A DNA stretch of 64,000 bases from Paeniglutamicibacter antarcticus_C (GTDB taxonomy: Bacteria > Actinomycetota > Actinomycetes > Actinomycetales > Micrococcaceae): positions 1-64,000 of the forward strand of contig NZ_BAABLK010000027.1 of NCBI RefSeq assembly GCF_039544305.1, read 5' to 3'. This document shows positions 45,310 through 54,045 of the stretch, piece after piece (within the stretch, counting starts at the first letter, position 1; every line of letters starts with the position of its first letter). Below the pieces are notes generated by a model. The model did no database searches. It saw only the letters and a program-made list of their open reading frames with translations, and had not been told where the DNA came from. A program made the translations under genes and the position numbers.

Positions 45310-46170
45310 ATGAGTGAATCGAACCGTGACGTAATCGCCGCCAACTCCAAGTCGCTGAGCGGCAGGACCATCTTGATGAGCGGAGGCAGCCGCGGGATCG
45401 GGCTGGCCATCGCGCTGCGGGCTGCGGCGGAGGGTGCCAACGTGGCAATTATGGCCAAGACCGCAACACCGCAGGCCAACCTCGAAGGTACCGTCTTTAC
45501 CGCGGCGGATGAAATTACCGCCGCCGGCGGCCAAGGCCTGGCCATCGTGGGGGATGTGCGCAACGACGATGACGTGCTGTCGGCCGTCGAGCAGACCGTC
45601 GAGCGCTTCGGGGGCATCGACGTGGTGGTCAACAACGCCTCGGCAATCGACCTGTCCAAGACCGGCGACGTGTCGATGAAGCGCTATGACCTGATGATGG
45701 ACATCAATGTCCGCGGCACCTTCCTGCTGTCCAAGTCTGCCCTGCCACACCTGCGCAAAAGCACCAACGGGCACATCCTCACCTTGTCCCCGCCGCTGAA
45801 CCTGGATCCGAAGTGGGCGGGGGAGCACCTGGCCTACACGATGGCCAAGTACGGGATGAGCATGACCACCCTGGGGCTGGCCGAGGAACTTCGCGGCACC
45901 GGCATCGGTGCCAACTCGCTGTGGCCGGCGACCCTGATCGACACCGCGGCGATCCGCAACATGCCTGGCGGCGAGCAGCTGGTCAAGGCCGCACGCTCGC
46001 CGCGCATCGTGGCCGATGCCGCCCACGCCATCATCACCAGCGACGCGCGAAGCTGCAGCGGGAACTTCTTCACCGACGAGGCGGTGCTGGCTTCCACCGG
46101 GGTCAGCGACCTTTCCGGGTATTCGATGGGCGCCCCTGAATCCCGGTTGGTCCCGGACATCTTCCTCTAG
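45310..46170 (+). CDS. Short-chain dehydrogenase/reductase, HSDL2-like
   Basis: An NAD(P)-dependent oxidoreductase of 286 residues. The cofactor loop is MSGGSRGIGLAIALRAA near residue 24, followed by DVRNDDDV, VNNASAIDLS and the catalytic tyrosine-lysine pair in AYTMAKYGMSM. The segment LSPPLNLDPKWAGEH just before it is typical of the HSDL2 group, in which this loop replaces the common serine region. The SCP2 domain of animal HSDL2 is absent. Related bacterial proteins act in fatty acid or branched-chain alcohol metabolism; the substrate is unknown. ATG 45310 is preferred to GTG 45301. It is divergent from pccB. Confidence 0.85.
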   Translation: MSESNRDVIAANSKSLSGRTILMSGGSRGIGLAIALRAAAEGANVAIMAKTATPQANLEGTVFTAADEITAAGGQGLAIVGDVRNDDDVLSAVEQTVERFGGIDVVVNNASAIDLSKTGDVSMKRYDLMMDINVRGTFLLSKSALPHLRKSTNGHILTLSPPLNLDPKWAGEHLAYTMAKYGMSMTTLGLAEELRGTGIGANSLWPATLIDTAAIRNMPGGEQLVKAARSPRIVADAAHAIITSDARSCSGNFFTDEAVLASTGVSDLSGYSMGAPESRLVPDIFL

Positions 46171-46238
46171 GAGCGGAGCGGGCAGCCCAAAGCCCCGGCA
46201 CTTGTGGCACAACGCGGATGGATCGATAGTCTGGGGGC

Positions 46239-47195
46239 ATGAGCAACGAACCAAACCCCCAGCCGGCAGCAACACCGCCAACATCCCACGCCGCCACGGC
46301 CGGCCTGCGCGCACCGTTGGACGCCTCGGCGCTGCGCCGGGTGATGGATGATGCGCAGATGGGGGAGCTGTTCACCAGTGAACAGACAGGATCCACCAAC
46401 GACGACTTGGCTGCCCGTGCCGCAAGGGCGGCGCTGGCCAACCTGTCCGTGGAGATCACCGAGGAACAGGTGCAGGGCCACGGGCGCCTGGGGCGGAGCT
46501 GGCAGGCGCCGGCTCGCAGTGCGCTCGCAGCCAGTATCTACTTCCGTCCGGTGGCGGGCTTCGACCAATCGGGGCTGGCCTGGCTCTCGATGCTCTGCGC
46601 CACGGCGATGGTACAAACCCTGCGCCAGGATGCATCCCTGGCGGCCGGGCTGAAATGGCCCAACGACGTGGTCGCCGGCGGCAAGAAGGTCTGCGGACTG
46701 CTGGCCCAGCTGGTCATGACCGATGCCGGCCCGGTGGTTGTTGTCGGCGCCGGATTGAACGTCAGCCTCACTGCAGGGGAACTGCCGGTGGAGACGGCTT
46801 CGAGCCTGGAGCTGCTGGGTTCGCAGACGCTGGATCGGACGTTGCTGCTTGGTGGCTACCTGCGCCGGGTGGCCCACCTGTTCAGGGCGTTCGAGCGCGT
46901 AGGGGGCAACGCATCGGCACACGCCGGCTATGGACTGGAACCGGCAAGCGCGAGCACCGGCACGGCACAAGGCCAAGAAACCGCGGCCACGCTGCGCGAA
47001 CTGGTGCGCTCGGTGATGGTGACGATCGGACACCAGGTCGATGCGCACCTGCCCAACGGCAATGTGCTCAGCGGCACCGCCGTGGACCTGGACACCGAGG
47101 GCTCATTGACGGTCCGCGAGCCCAGCGGCACGTTGCACAACGTGCTCGCCGGGGACGTCTACCACCTGCGGCGCTCCGACGGCTCCTACGCGTAA
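46239..47195 (+). CDS. birA: Biotin--[acetyl-CoA-carboxylase] ligase
   Basis: BirA activates biotin with ATP and attaches it to the lysine of biotinyl domains; the nearby AccC fusion is the obvious substrate. The 318-residue protein lacks the DNA-binding N-terminal domain of E. coli BirA, so it is not a repressor itself. The N-terminal 25 residues are proline- and alanine-rich. The catalytic domain has STNDDL, the biotinyl-AMP loop GHGRLGRSW, LKWPNDVV and GLNVSLT. A C-terminal SH3-like domain contains GTAVDLDTEGSLTV. A Q/T/A-rich insert lies near residues 228-245. The birA-pccB-accE neighbourhood is conserved in mycobacteria. Confidence 0.94.
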   Translation: MSNEPNPQPAATPPTSHAATAGLRAPLDASALRRVMDDAQMGELFTSEQTGSTNDDLAARAARAALANLSVEITEEQVQGHGRLGRSWQAPARSALAASIYFRPVAGFDQSGLAWLSMLCATAMVQTLRQDASLAAGLKWPNDVVAGGKKVCGLLAQLVMTDAGPVVVVGAGLNVSLTAGELPVETASSLELLGSQTLDRTLLLGGYLRRVAHLFRAFERVGGNASAHAGYGLEPASASTGTAQGQETAATLRELVRSVMVTIGHQVDAHLPNGNVLSGTAVDLDTEGSLTVREPSGTLHNVLAGDVYHLRRSDGSYA

Positions 47196-47367
47196 GCCGG
47201 CTCCGGGGCCGCTGGCATGCCGGAACGTTGCGGGGAACAGGGCCGGTTTCGGGAAACCCATGTATCCATGTGCTGTGTGCGGACCCAAAACATGGGGGCG
47301 CTGGCTTTAGGATTGAAGAGGTAGGGCCGGCACGCATAACCGGTGTGTGGGTTGAAGGAGCCGGGAC

Positions 47368-47982
47368 GTGAAATTGGTATTGGGGAAGCGCGAGCGAGTG
47401 CTTGTGAAGACCCGTGCGCACCGACGGGCGCTGCGCGGGCCGTTCTTTGGTTTCCTCGTCTTGCTGGCAGGCGGCTGCTACCTGGGCGGATGGTTGCTGC
47501 GCACCGACTTGGACCCGTGGGCAAATGAAGCGCGACCCCTTTTCCTGGCGCTGCTGCTGAGCGTGTTTTCCGTGTTGCTGTTCATCTGGTGCCTGCGCCC
47601 CTGGCTGCGCTGGGCCAACAGCTACACGTTCCTGACCACCGAACGCATCGTGACCAAGCGCGGACGCAGCCTCGGACGACAACAATCCATCGGGTTATAC
47701 GCAATTCACGATATTGTTGCTGGGGTGAGAGCCAACGCACCGGAAAAAGCCCCCGGGACGTTGGCGGTGGTGATGGCCGAACAACGATTCAACATCCCCC
47801 ACGTTCCTGCGGTCGCCCTCATGCGGGGTTATTGCATCGGGGCGATCACCGCCCTGCCACACTTCCCACGGCTTGATGGTGTAAACATGGAAGAAGGCGG
47901 CGCAGACCCGTCGATGGATCCAATGCACGAGGCACGCCACCAGCAGCCCCCCGAACAATCAGAATGGACTGAGCATGAGTGA
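47368..47982 (+). CDS. PH-domain (bPH2-like) membrane protein
   Basis: A 204-residue protein. Two membrane segments lie at about residues 25-45 (FGFLVLLAGGCYLGGWLL) and 58-80. After them a bacterial PH-like domain begins TFLTTERIVTKRGRSLGRQQ. The tail after about residue 165 is acidic and probably disordered. Such proteins are membrane anchored with the PH domain facing the cytoplasm; no enzymatic function is known. The GTG at 47368 follows GAAGGAG by 7 bases. The last codons overlap the adenylate cyclase start by 8 bases, so the two are expressed together. Confidence 0.85.
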   Translation: MKLVLGKRERVLVKTRAHRRALRGPFFGFLVLLAGGCYLGGWLLRTDLDPWANEARPLFLALLLSVFSVLLFIWCLRPWLRWANSYTFLTTERIVTKRGRSLGRQQSIGLYAIHDIVAGVRANAPEKAPGTLAVVMAEQRFNIPHVPAVALMRGYCIGAITALPHFPRLDGVNMEEGGADPSMDPMHEARHQQPPEQSEWTEHE

Positions 47983-49255
47983 GCGGTCGCCCGAGACGGA
48001 CACCCAACCCGTCGCGCCCACCGCTGCCCGCGATGCGGCACGCGCCCTGCGGCATCCGGCAGATACCTCCGAGACCCAGCCCGTTGACTCCAGCGGCTCC
48101 CCGCACACCTCGCCCGCGCCGCCGGAAACCGAGATCGAGCCGGCGCTCGCCGACCCGCTGGCGGACCTGGTCGAGGCCATGCGTCGGCCCGAACAGGCCG
48201 ATGAGAGTACACCTGGATCGACACGGGACGCGGTCCACGACCTGGAACGCCGCCTGCTGGGTGCCGAACGCACCATGCGCCAACGCGAAACGGCCGCCGG
48301 CGCCGGAGTCTCCCTGCTCTCGGCGCGCAAGCTGTGGCGTGCCATTGGATTCCCCAATCTGGGCGACGAAGAGGTCTTCTTCACGACCGTGGACCAGGAC
48401 GCACTGAAGTTGATGATCGACATGGTGCGTGAGGGGAAGCTGACCGAGGAAACAGCGATCTCGCTGACCCGCTCCATCGGCCAAATGACGGACCGCATGG
48501 TCGTCTGGCAGGTCGAGGCGCTGGTCGAGGACATGGTGCAGAACCAAAAGATGAGTGATCCCGAGGCCCGGCGCAACCTGGTGAACCTGCTGCCCGAGCT
48601 CATCGCTCCGCTCGAACAGCTGCTGGTCTACTCCTGGCGTCGGCAGCTGAACGCTGCCGTGCACCGGTTGGCGATCCGCGCCGAGACTGGCCTGGCGGCA
48701 TCCGCGGAGGGACGCGACGGATCCGAGGACGACGCACCGTTGCCGTTGGCGCGGGCCGTCGGCTTTGCCGACCTGGTCTCCTACACCTCGCTCTCGCGCC
48801 GGATGAACGAACGCACCTTGGCCCAGCTGGTGCAACGCTTCGAATCCAAGTGCGCGGAAATCATCTCCATCGGCGGCGGGCGGCTGGTGAAGACCATCGG
48901 GGACGAGGTGCTCTTCGTTGCAGAGACCCCGCAGGCCGGTGCCCAGATCTCCCTGACGATGTCCAAGGAGTTCGCCGCCGACGACCTGCTGCCCAACACC
49001 CGGGTCTCGATGGTCTGGGGCCGCATCCTCTCGAGGCTGGGCGATATCTACGGACCGACGGTGAACCTTGCCGCGCGGTTGACGGCACTTGCCGAGCCGG
49101 GCACAGTGCTCACCGACGAACTCACCGCCTCCACGCTGGCAGGGGATGACAGGTTCGTGTTGCACCCCCAGGAGACCACGGCGGTTCGCGGGTTCGGGGA
49201 CGTCACCCCGGTCCGTCTGGCCCCGGGAACCGGATCAGGATTGGTGCTGGACTAG
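47975..49255 (+). CDS. Class III adenylate cyclase
   Basis: It would convert ATP to cyclic AMP in the cytoplasm. The 426-residue protein has a disordered Pro/Thr/Glu-rich N-terminus (about 1-85). A helical regulatory domain of about 145 residues follows (GVSLLSARKLWRAIGFP, then NLVNLLPELIAPLEQLLVYS); it resembles the autoregulatory domain of pH-sensing mycobacterial cyclases such as Rv1264 and Rv2212. The catalytic domain starts VGFADLVSYTSLS with the first metal aspartate. The second is in KTIGDEVLFVAE, and GPTVNLAARLTALA carries the asparagine and arginine that stabilise the transition state. All key residues appear intact. It overlaps the PH gene and abuts the phosphatase gene. Confidence 0.92.
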   Translation: MSERSPETDTQPVAPTAARDAARALRHPADTSETQPVDSSGSPHTSPAPPETEIEPALADPLADLVEAMRRPEQADESTPGSTRDAVHDLERRLLGAERTMRQRETAAGAGVSLLSARKLWRAIGFPNLGDEEVFFTTVDQDALKLMIDMVREGKLTEETAISLTRSIGQMTDRMVVWQVEALVEDMVQNQKMSDPEARRNLVNLLPELIAPLEQLLVYSWRRQLNAAVHRLAIRAETGLAASAEGRDGSEDDAPLPLARAVGFADLVSYTSLSRRMNERTLAQLVQRFESKCAEIISIGGGRLVKTIGDEVLFVAETPQAGAQISLTMSKEFAADDLLPNTRVSMVWGRILSRLGDIYGPTVNLAARLTALAEPGTVLTDELTASTLAGDDRFVLHPQETTAVRGFGDVTPVRLAPGTGSGLVLD

Positions 49256-50368
49256 ATGCGCTATGGATTTGGGTACCTTCGGGGCACGGCGGCAACCGAC
49301 ATCGGGCTGCGCCGCGCCGTCAACGAGGACGCGGTGCTGGATGCCGGGACCATGTTCGCCGTTGCCGACGGCATGGGCGGGCACGAAGCCGGTGACCTGG
49401 CCTCGTCGCTGGGCCTGCAGTCGCTGAACGAGCTCGCCCTCGGCGGGCATGCAACGTCGGAAACGGTTTCCGGGCGGCCCGGCAACGTACCGGCATTGCT
49501 GCCTCGCGCACGCGACGTGTTGGCTGCGGTGACAACCGCCGATGCACGGATTCGTCAAGCCATCGGTTCGCGCGGCGGAACCACGCTGTGTGCCTTGGCG
49601 CTGGTGCGCGTAGAGGACGGAGGGAGCCCGTGGCCCCGGTCCCAATCATCGAGTCCCGAGACCTCTGCGCTGCCGGCAACATCTGCGCCGACCCCGCCGG
49701 TGCCGACCCGCACCGAGGCCCTGCACCCGCAGATCGCGGCCATTGGCGAACCGCGCTACCTGGACAGCACCCAGGAATCGGAGGACGAACCCGGGGCCGG
49801 ACACGACGTCGAACCCAGCACCGATGTGATGCCGCGCGCCGTGATCGATGCAGCACGTGCCGCCGATCCGGGCACGGGCGTCAACCCGGTGGCCAACACC
49901 TCCGACAAGGTCACCGCGCTGCCCTCGCCCGGCACGGCACCTGAAGATGGCACCGAGCGTCTGATGCTTCTCAACGTCGGGGACTCGCGCGGCTACCGTC
50001 TGCGCGCAGGGGTCCTGACCCAGCTCACCCGGGACCACTCAGCCGTCCAGGAACTCATCGACTCCGGGATCATTTCCGAGGCCGAGGCGCGCATCCACCC
50101 GCAACGCAACCTGATCACCCGGGCCCTTGGCACCGGCGGGAACTCGAGCCCCGACACCCAGTTCCACATCCCGCGTCCCGGGGACCGCTACCTGCTGTGC
50201 ACCGACGGGCTCACCGGGGAGGTCGAGCACGCGGCGATTCAGCGGATCCTTGACCAGTTCCCGGATCGCGACGAAGCGGTGGGCAAGCTCATCGACGAGG
50301 CACTGGCCAGCGGCGGCCGGGACAACATCTCGGTGGTCATCGTCGATATCGTTGCGCCGGGCGCCTGA
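49256..50368 (+). CDS. PP2C-family serine/threonine protein phosphatase
   Basis: A metal-dependent phosphatase of 370 residues whose ATG directly follows the cyclase stop codon. PP2C motifs are in order: TDIGLRRAVNEDAV, VADGMGGHEAGD (metal aspartate near 38), GTTLCALAL, NVGDSRGYRLR (near 242), LTRDHSAVQELIDSG, CTDGLTGEV and GRDNISVVIVDI. The domain is split by about 110 residues (about 121-233) rich in Pro, Thr, Ser and Glu, between the fourth and fifth motifs. Ordinary stand-alone actinobacterial PP2Cs are about 240-300 residues. No protein kinase gene is nearby, so its substrates are unknown. Confidence 0.92.
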   Translation: MRYGFGYLRGTAATDIGLRRAVNEDAVLDAGTMFAVADGMGGHEAGDLASSLGLQSLNELALGGHATSETVSGRPGNVPALLPRARDVLAAVTTADARIRQAIGSRGGTTLCALALVRVEDGGSPWPRSQSSSPETSALPATSAPTPPVPTRTEALHPQIAAIGEPRYLDSTQESEDEPGAGHDVEPSTDVMPRAVIDAARAADPGTGVNPVANTSDKVTALPSPGTAPEDGTERLMLLNVGDSRGYRLRAGVLTQLTRDHSAVQELIDSGIISEAEARIHPQRNLITRALGTGGNSSPDTQFHIPRPGDRYLLCTDGLTGEVEHAAIQRILDQFPDRDEAVGKLIDEALASGGRDNISVVIVDIVAPGA

Positions 50369-50448
50369 AACGAAGCGCCCACGCTGCGACCCGCCACACG
50401 CCCATCGCCTCCCGGCACCGCCGGAGGAGGTTTCTGGGGCAAAATGGA

Positions 50449-52806
50449 GTGGTGAACCCCGAAGAACCGACACCGAATCCTGTCCCGAACCTGCCCGTCC
50501 CGGGCACGGCGCCCGCCTCCGCGGGAACCCAGACCGTCGAAGCCCCCGGCTCGGCGGTTCCCGAGGATGCCTTGCGCCAGGAATACCAACAGCTGATCGA
50601 CGAGGTCCGCAAGCACCGTGCGGCGTACTACCTCGAGGACGCACCGCTGGTCTCCGATGCCGAGTTCGATCTTCTGTACTCGCGCCTGGAACTGATCGAG
50701 GCGCAGCACCCGGCGATCGTCGCCAACGATTCACCCACCCAGGAAGTCGGCGGCGAGGTCTCTGCCGCGTTCTCGCCGGTGGAGCACCTTTCGCGCATGT
50801 ACTCCCTGGAGGATGTCTTCTCCCTCGAGGAGGTCACCGCTTGGGGGCGGAAAACCGAGGCCAACGCGGCACTGCGGGCCGCCGGCCATGAGCTCAAGTG
50901 GCTCTGCGAGGTCAAGATCGACGGATTGGCGGTGAACCTGCTCTACCGCCACGGCAAGCTGGTGCGCGCGGCGACCCGAGGGGACGGGGCCACCGGTGAG
51001 GACGTGACCCACAACGTGCTCACCATCAAGGTCATTCCCACGCAGCTCGCCGGTGAAGACTGGCCCGAGGAGGTCGAGGTCCGCGGGGAGATCTTCATCC
51101 CCTCGGCAGACTTCACCTCCTACAACGAGGCGCTCATCGAGGCAGGCAAGGCCCCGCTGGCCAACCCGCGCAACGCCGCGGCCGGATCGCTGCGGCAGAA
51201 GGACCCGGCCGAGACCGCCAAACGCCCACTGAAGATGTTCGTCCACGGTTTCGGCGTGCGCCAGGGATTGGAGGCCAAGACCCAGTCGGAGACCTATGGG
51301 CTCATGGAGTCCTGGGGTCTGCCGGTATCCCCGTATTCCAGGGTCGTCGGCACCCTGGATGAGGTGTTGTCCTTCATCAAGGACAACGGAGAGCACCGCC
51401 ACGACCTGCTCCATGAGATTGACGGCATCGTGGTGAAGGCGGACTCCTTCGAGATCCAGCGGAACCTCGGTTTCACCTCCCGGGTGCCGCGCTGGGCCGT
51501 GGCCTACAAATACCCGCCGGAGGAAGTGAACACCGTGTTGCGTGACATCCAGGTGCAGGTCGGGCGCACCGGGCGCGTCACCCCCTTTGGCATCATGGAC
51601 CCGGTGCTGGTCGCCGGATCCACGGTGAACCGCGCGACGCTGCACAACCAGGACGTGGTCAAGGCCAAGGGCGTGATGATCGGGGACACCGTGATCCTGC
51701 GCAAAGCCGGAGACGTCATCCCCGAAATCGTCGGACCCGTCATGGCCCTGCGTGCCGGCAACGAGGAAAACCTGCATGAATTCATCATGCCCACCCACTG
51801 CCCCTCTTGCGGAGAGCCGCTGGCTCCTGCCAAAGAGGGCGATGTGGACATCCGCTGCAACAACGCCCGATCCTGCCCGATCCAGCTCACCGAGCGCGTC
51901 GCCCACCTGGGCGGGCGCGGCGCCTTCGACATCGAGGCGCTGGGCTACGAGGCAGCACAGGCCTTGACCATCGGCCATGGCCCGGACCCGGAGCAAAACC
52001 ACGGGGTCATCACTCCGGCCGGCCCCGGGACGCTGCGCAACGAATCCCAGGTCTTCGACCTGGCAGCCGGCAACCCCGACGCAACCCTGCGCCAGGCACT
52101 GGCCGAAGTCAAGGTGTGGCGTGAGATCCGTTCCAAGGGCTCAGGCACGGGCAAGTTCGCGCTGGTGCCGTACTTCTACTCCAAGGCCACCGCAAAAAAG
52201 GAATCGGGTCCAACCAAGACCACGCTCAAGCTCTTCGACGAGCTGGAAAAAGCGAAGACCAAGGACCTCTGGCGGGTCCTGGTTGCGCTGTCCATCCGGC
52301 ATGTGGGGCCCACCGCCTCGCGTGCGCTGGCCAACAGGTACGGCTCGATGGTCGCAATCATCGAGGCGATCGGTGCCGCCGGCGCCCGGGAAGCACTGGC
52401 TGAGATCGACGGGGTGGGTGCGATCATCGCCGACGCGCTGATCGAGTGGTTCCAGATCGACTGGCACCAGGAGATCATTGCGGCGTGGTCTGCAGCGGGC
52501 GTGAGGATGCAAGACGAGCAGGACGAATCGATCCTCAAGCACCTGGCGGGGATGAGCATCGTGGTGACCGGCACGCTGCCGACCTACAGCCGCGACGCAG
52601 CCAAGGAAGCGATCATTATCCGCGGCGGCAAGGCAGCTGGTTCGGTCTCCAAGAACACCTCCTACCTGGTGGCGGGGGAGGCCGCTGGTTCCAAACTGGA
52701 CAAAGCGGTGGCACTGGGTGTGCCGGTGCTCGACGAGGAAGGCTTCGACCTGTTGCTTGCCTCTGGGCCCGAGTCCGTCGAAGGACGCCCCAACCCCGGG
52801 GCCTGA
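50449..52806 (+). CDS. ligA: NAD-dependent DNA ligase
   Basis: It seals nicks in replication and repair using NAD. The 785-residue protein is longer than the usual 670-700. It has a Pro-rich N-terminal extension of about 40 residues, the Ia domain (DEVRKHRAAYYLEDAPLVSD) and the adenylation lysine in CEVKIDGLAVN near residue 156. Further on are SGRVPRWAVAYKYP-like TSRVPRWAVAYKYP, the zinc finger with CPSC and CNNARSCP, helix-hairpin-helix repeats and a C-terminal BRCT domain (LAGMSIVVTGTLPTYSR). An extra segment of about 80 residues (near 500-590) interrupts the region after the zinc finger. Two adjacent GTG codons (50449, 50452) are possible starts. Confidence 0.95.
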   Translation: MVNPEEPTPNPVPNLPVPGTAPASAGTQTVEAPGSAVPEDALRQEYQQLIDEVRKHRAAYYLEDAPLVSDAEFDLLYSRLELIEAQHPAIVANDSPTQEVGGEVSAAFSPVEHLSRMYSLEDVFSLEEVTAWGRKTEANAALRAAGHELKWLCEVKIDGLAVNLLYRHGKLVRAATRGDGATGEDVTHNVLTIKVIPTQLAGEDWPEEVEVRGEIFIPSADFTSYNEALIEAGKAPLANPRNAAAGSLRQKDPAETAKRPLKMFVHGFGVRQGLEAKTQSETYGLMESWGLPVSPYSRVVGTLDEVLSFIKDNGEHRHDLLHEIDGIVVKADSFEIQRNLGFTSRVPRWAVAYKYPPEEVNTVLRDIQVQVGRTGRVTPFGIMDPVLVAGSTVNRATLHNQDVVKAKGVMIGDTVILRKAGDVIPEIVGPVMALRAGNEENLHEFIMPTHCPSCGEPLAPAKEGDVDIRCNNARSCPIQLTERVAHLGGRGAFDIEALGYEAAQALTIGHGPDPEQNHGVITPAGPGTLRNESQVFDLAAGNPDATLRQALAEVKVWREIRSKGSGTGKFALVPYFYSKATAKKESGPTKTTLKLFDELEKAKTKDLWRVLVALSIRHVGPTASRALANRYGSMVAIIEAIGAAGAREALAEIDGVGAIIADALIEWFQIDWHQEIIAAWSAAGVRMQDEQDESILKHLAGMSIVVTGTLPTYSRDAAKEAIIIRGGKAAGSVSKNTSYLVAGEAAGSKLDKAVALGVPVLDEEGFDLLLASGPESVEGRPNPGA

Positions 52807-52880
52807 GAGAGCAGACAAGCAACGCACGGCCCAATGCCCGGGTACGCGCCACAGACTTCCCCACCACAAAGGAGCAGTAC

Positions 52881-53915
52881 ATGAGCACCAATCCAAAACA
52901 CCTGCATGCGGCAAGCGAAGAAGCTGGAACAAGGGCCGGCCAGGACGCTGCTCTGCCTCGGGAGCTGCTGGCCGTGGCCCGCGAGGCTGCGGCGGCGGGT
53001 GCCGCGGTGCTGGCCGAACGCGGCAGGGGCCGGGTCGCGACGGACACCAAGAGCGCCGACGGGGATTGGGTGACAGACTTTGACCGCCGCGCCGAAACCG
53101 CGGTGCGTGAGGTGATTGCCGCGGCCCGCCCCAACGACGCGATCAGCGGGGAGGAATACGGGCGCACCGACCCGGCGAGCCCCTCGGGCTACCGTTGGTC
53201 GATCGACCCGCTGGACGGCACGGCGAACTTCGTGCGTGGCATCGTCTACTATTGCACCTCGGTCGCTGTCTTCGGACCGCTTGGAGATGCCGCGGAACAA
53301 AAAGCTCTGGCCCCGGCTGCCGCGAAGCAGAAGCCCGGTGCCTCGGCAGGACACACGCTTGCCGCCGACGGGGCAGCGATGGACGCGGGAACCCACGCAT
53401 GGCTGGCCGCTGCCATCAACGCGCCGGCGCTGGGCACCGAGTACTACGCAGCCGCCGGCGACGGCGCTTGGCTGGTGGATTCAACGCAGCCCACCGGGTC
53501 GGTGGCCGGGCGCGGAGGCCGGGCGATGCGGGCCCAGCGCTTGCACGGGGCCCACAAGGACGCCGAGGGCAAGCTGCTGGCCACCGGCTTCGGGTACGAC
53601 GCGGACCGCCGCCAGTTCCAGGTGGGGGCGCTGCTGGGGCTGATGCCTTCCTTCGCCAATGTGCGCCGGATCGGCTCGGCAGCCCTTGATCTGTGCCTGG
53701 TAGCCGATGGCACCCTTGATGGCTATGCGGAGTACGGCACCCAGGAATTCGATTGGGCCGCAGGTGCACTGATTGTCGCGGAGACGGGGCTTCCGGTGTT
53801 GCGCCCGCGCACCGATCCTGGATGGCAGGCCGCCGGCCACCTTGATTTCGACGCTTTGCCGTCCGAGCAAGCCGAAGCCACCGTGGTCAAGCCGGCGAAG
53901 CAAGTAAAGAAGTAG
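52881..53915 (+). CDS. Inositol monophosphatase family protein
   Basis: A metal-dependent phosphatase of 344 residues, probably acting on inositol-1-phosphate, histidinol-phosphate or related sugar phosphates. Motifs seen are TDFDRRAETAVREV, ISGEEYG (metal glutamate), WSIDPLDGTANFVRG (metal aspartates) and EFDWAAGALIVAETG. Between SVAVFGPLG and INAPALGTEYYAA about 45 alanine-rich residues are inserted, where normal members have a short strand-loop; this part looks disordered. The ATG at 52881 follows AAAGGAG by about 9 bases. A strong terminator follows. It lies 74 bases after ligA and may be co-transcribed. Confidence 0.88.
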   Translation: MSTNPKHLHAASEEAGTRAGQDAALPRELLAVAREAAAAGAAVLAERGRGRVATDTKSADGDWVTDFDRRAETAVREVIAAARPNDAISGEEYGRTDPASPSGYRWSIDPLDGTANFVRGIVYYCTSVAVFGPLGDAAEQKALAPAAAKQKPGASAGHTLAADGAAMDAGTHAWLAAAINAPALGTEYYAAAGDGAWLVDSTQPTGSVAGRGGRAMRAQRLHGAHKDAEGKLLATGFGYDADRRQFQVGALLGLMPSFANVRRIGSAALDLCLVADGTLDGYAEYGTQEFDWAAGALIVAETGLPVLRPRTDPGWQAAGHLDFDALPSEQAEATVVKPAKQVKK

Positions 53916-53951
53916 TTACGTAGCTGCGCAACAACTGCGCGAACGCGCAAA

Positions 53952-53990
53952 GGCCGGTTGGTCGGTGGATGAACCACCGACCAACCGGCC
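53952..53990. terminator. Intrinsic terminator between convergent genes
   Basis: GGCCGGTTGGTCGGTGG (53952-53968) pairs perfectly with 53974-53990; the loop is ATGAA. Flanking AAA and CTT extend it. It separates the IMPase-family gene from nagB. Confidence 0.9.
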
Positions 53991-54045
53991 CTTGCGCTCG
54001 GTGCCCAGGGACGGCTGGGTTCCCGGGCGCCAAAGCGTAGGAACG

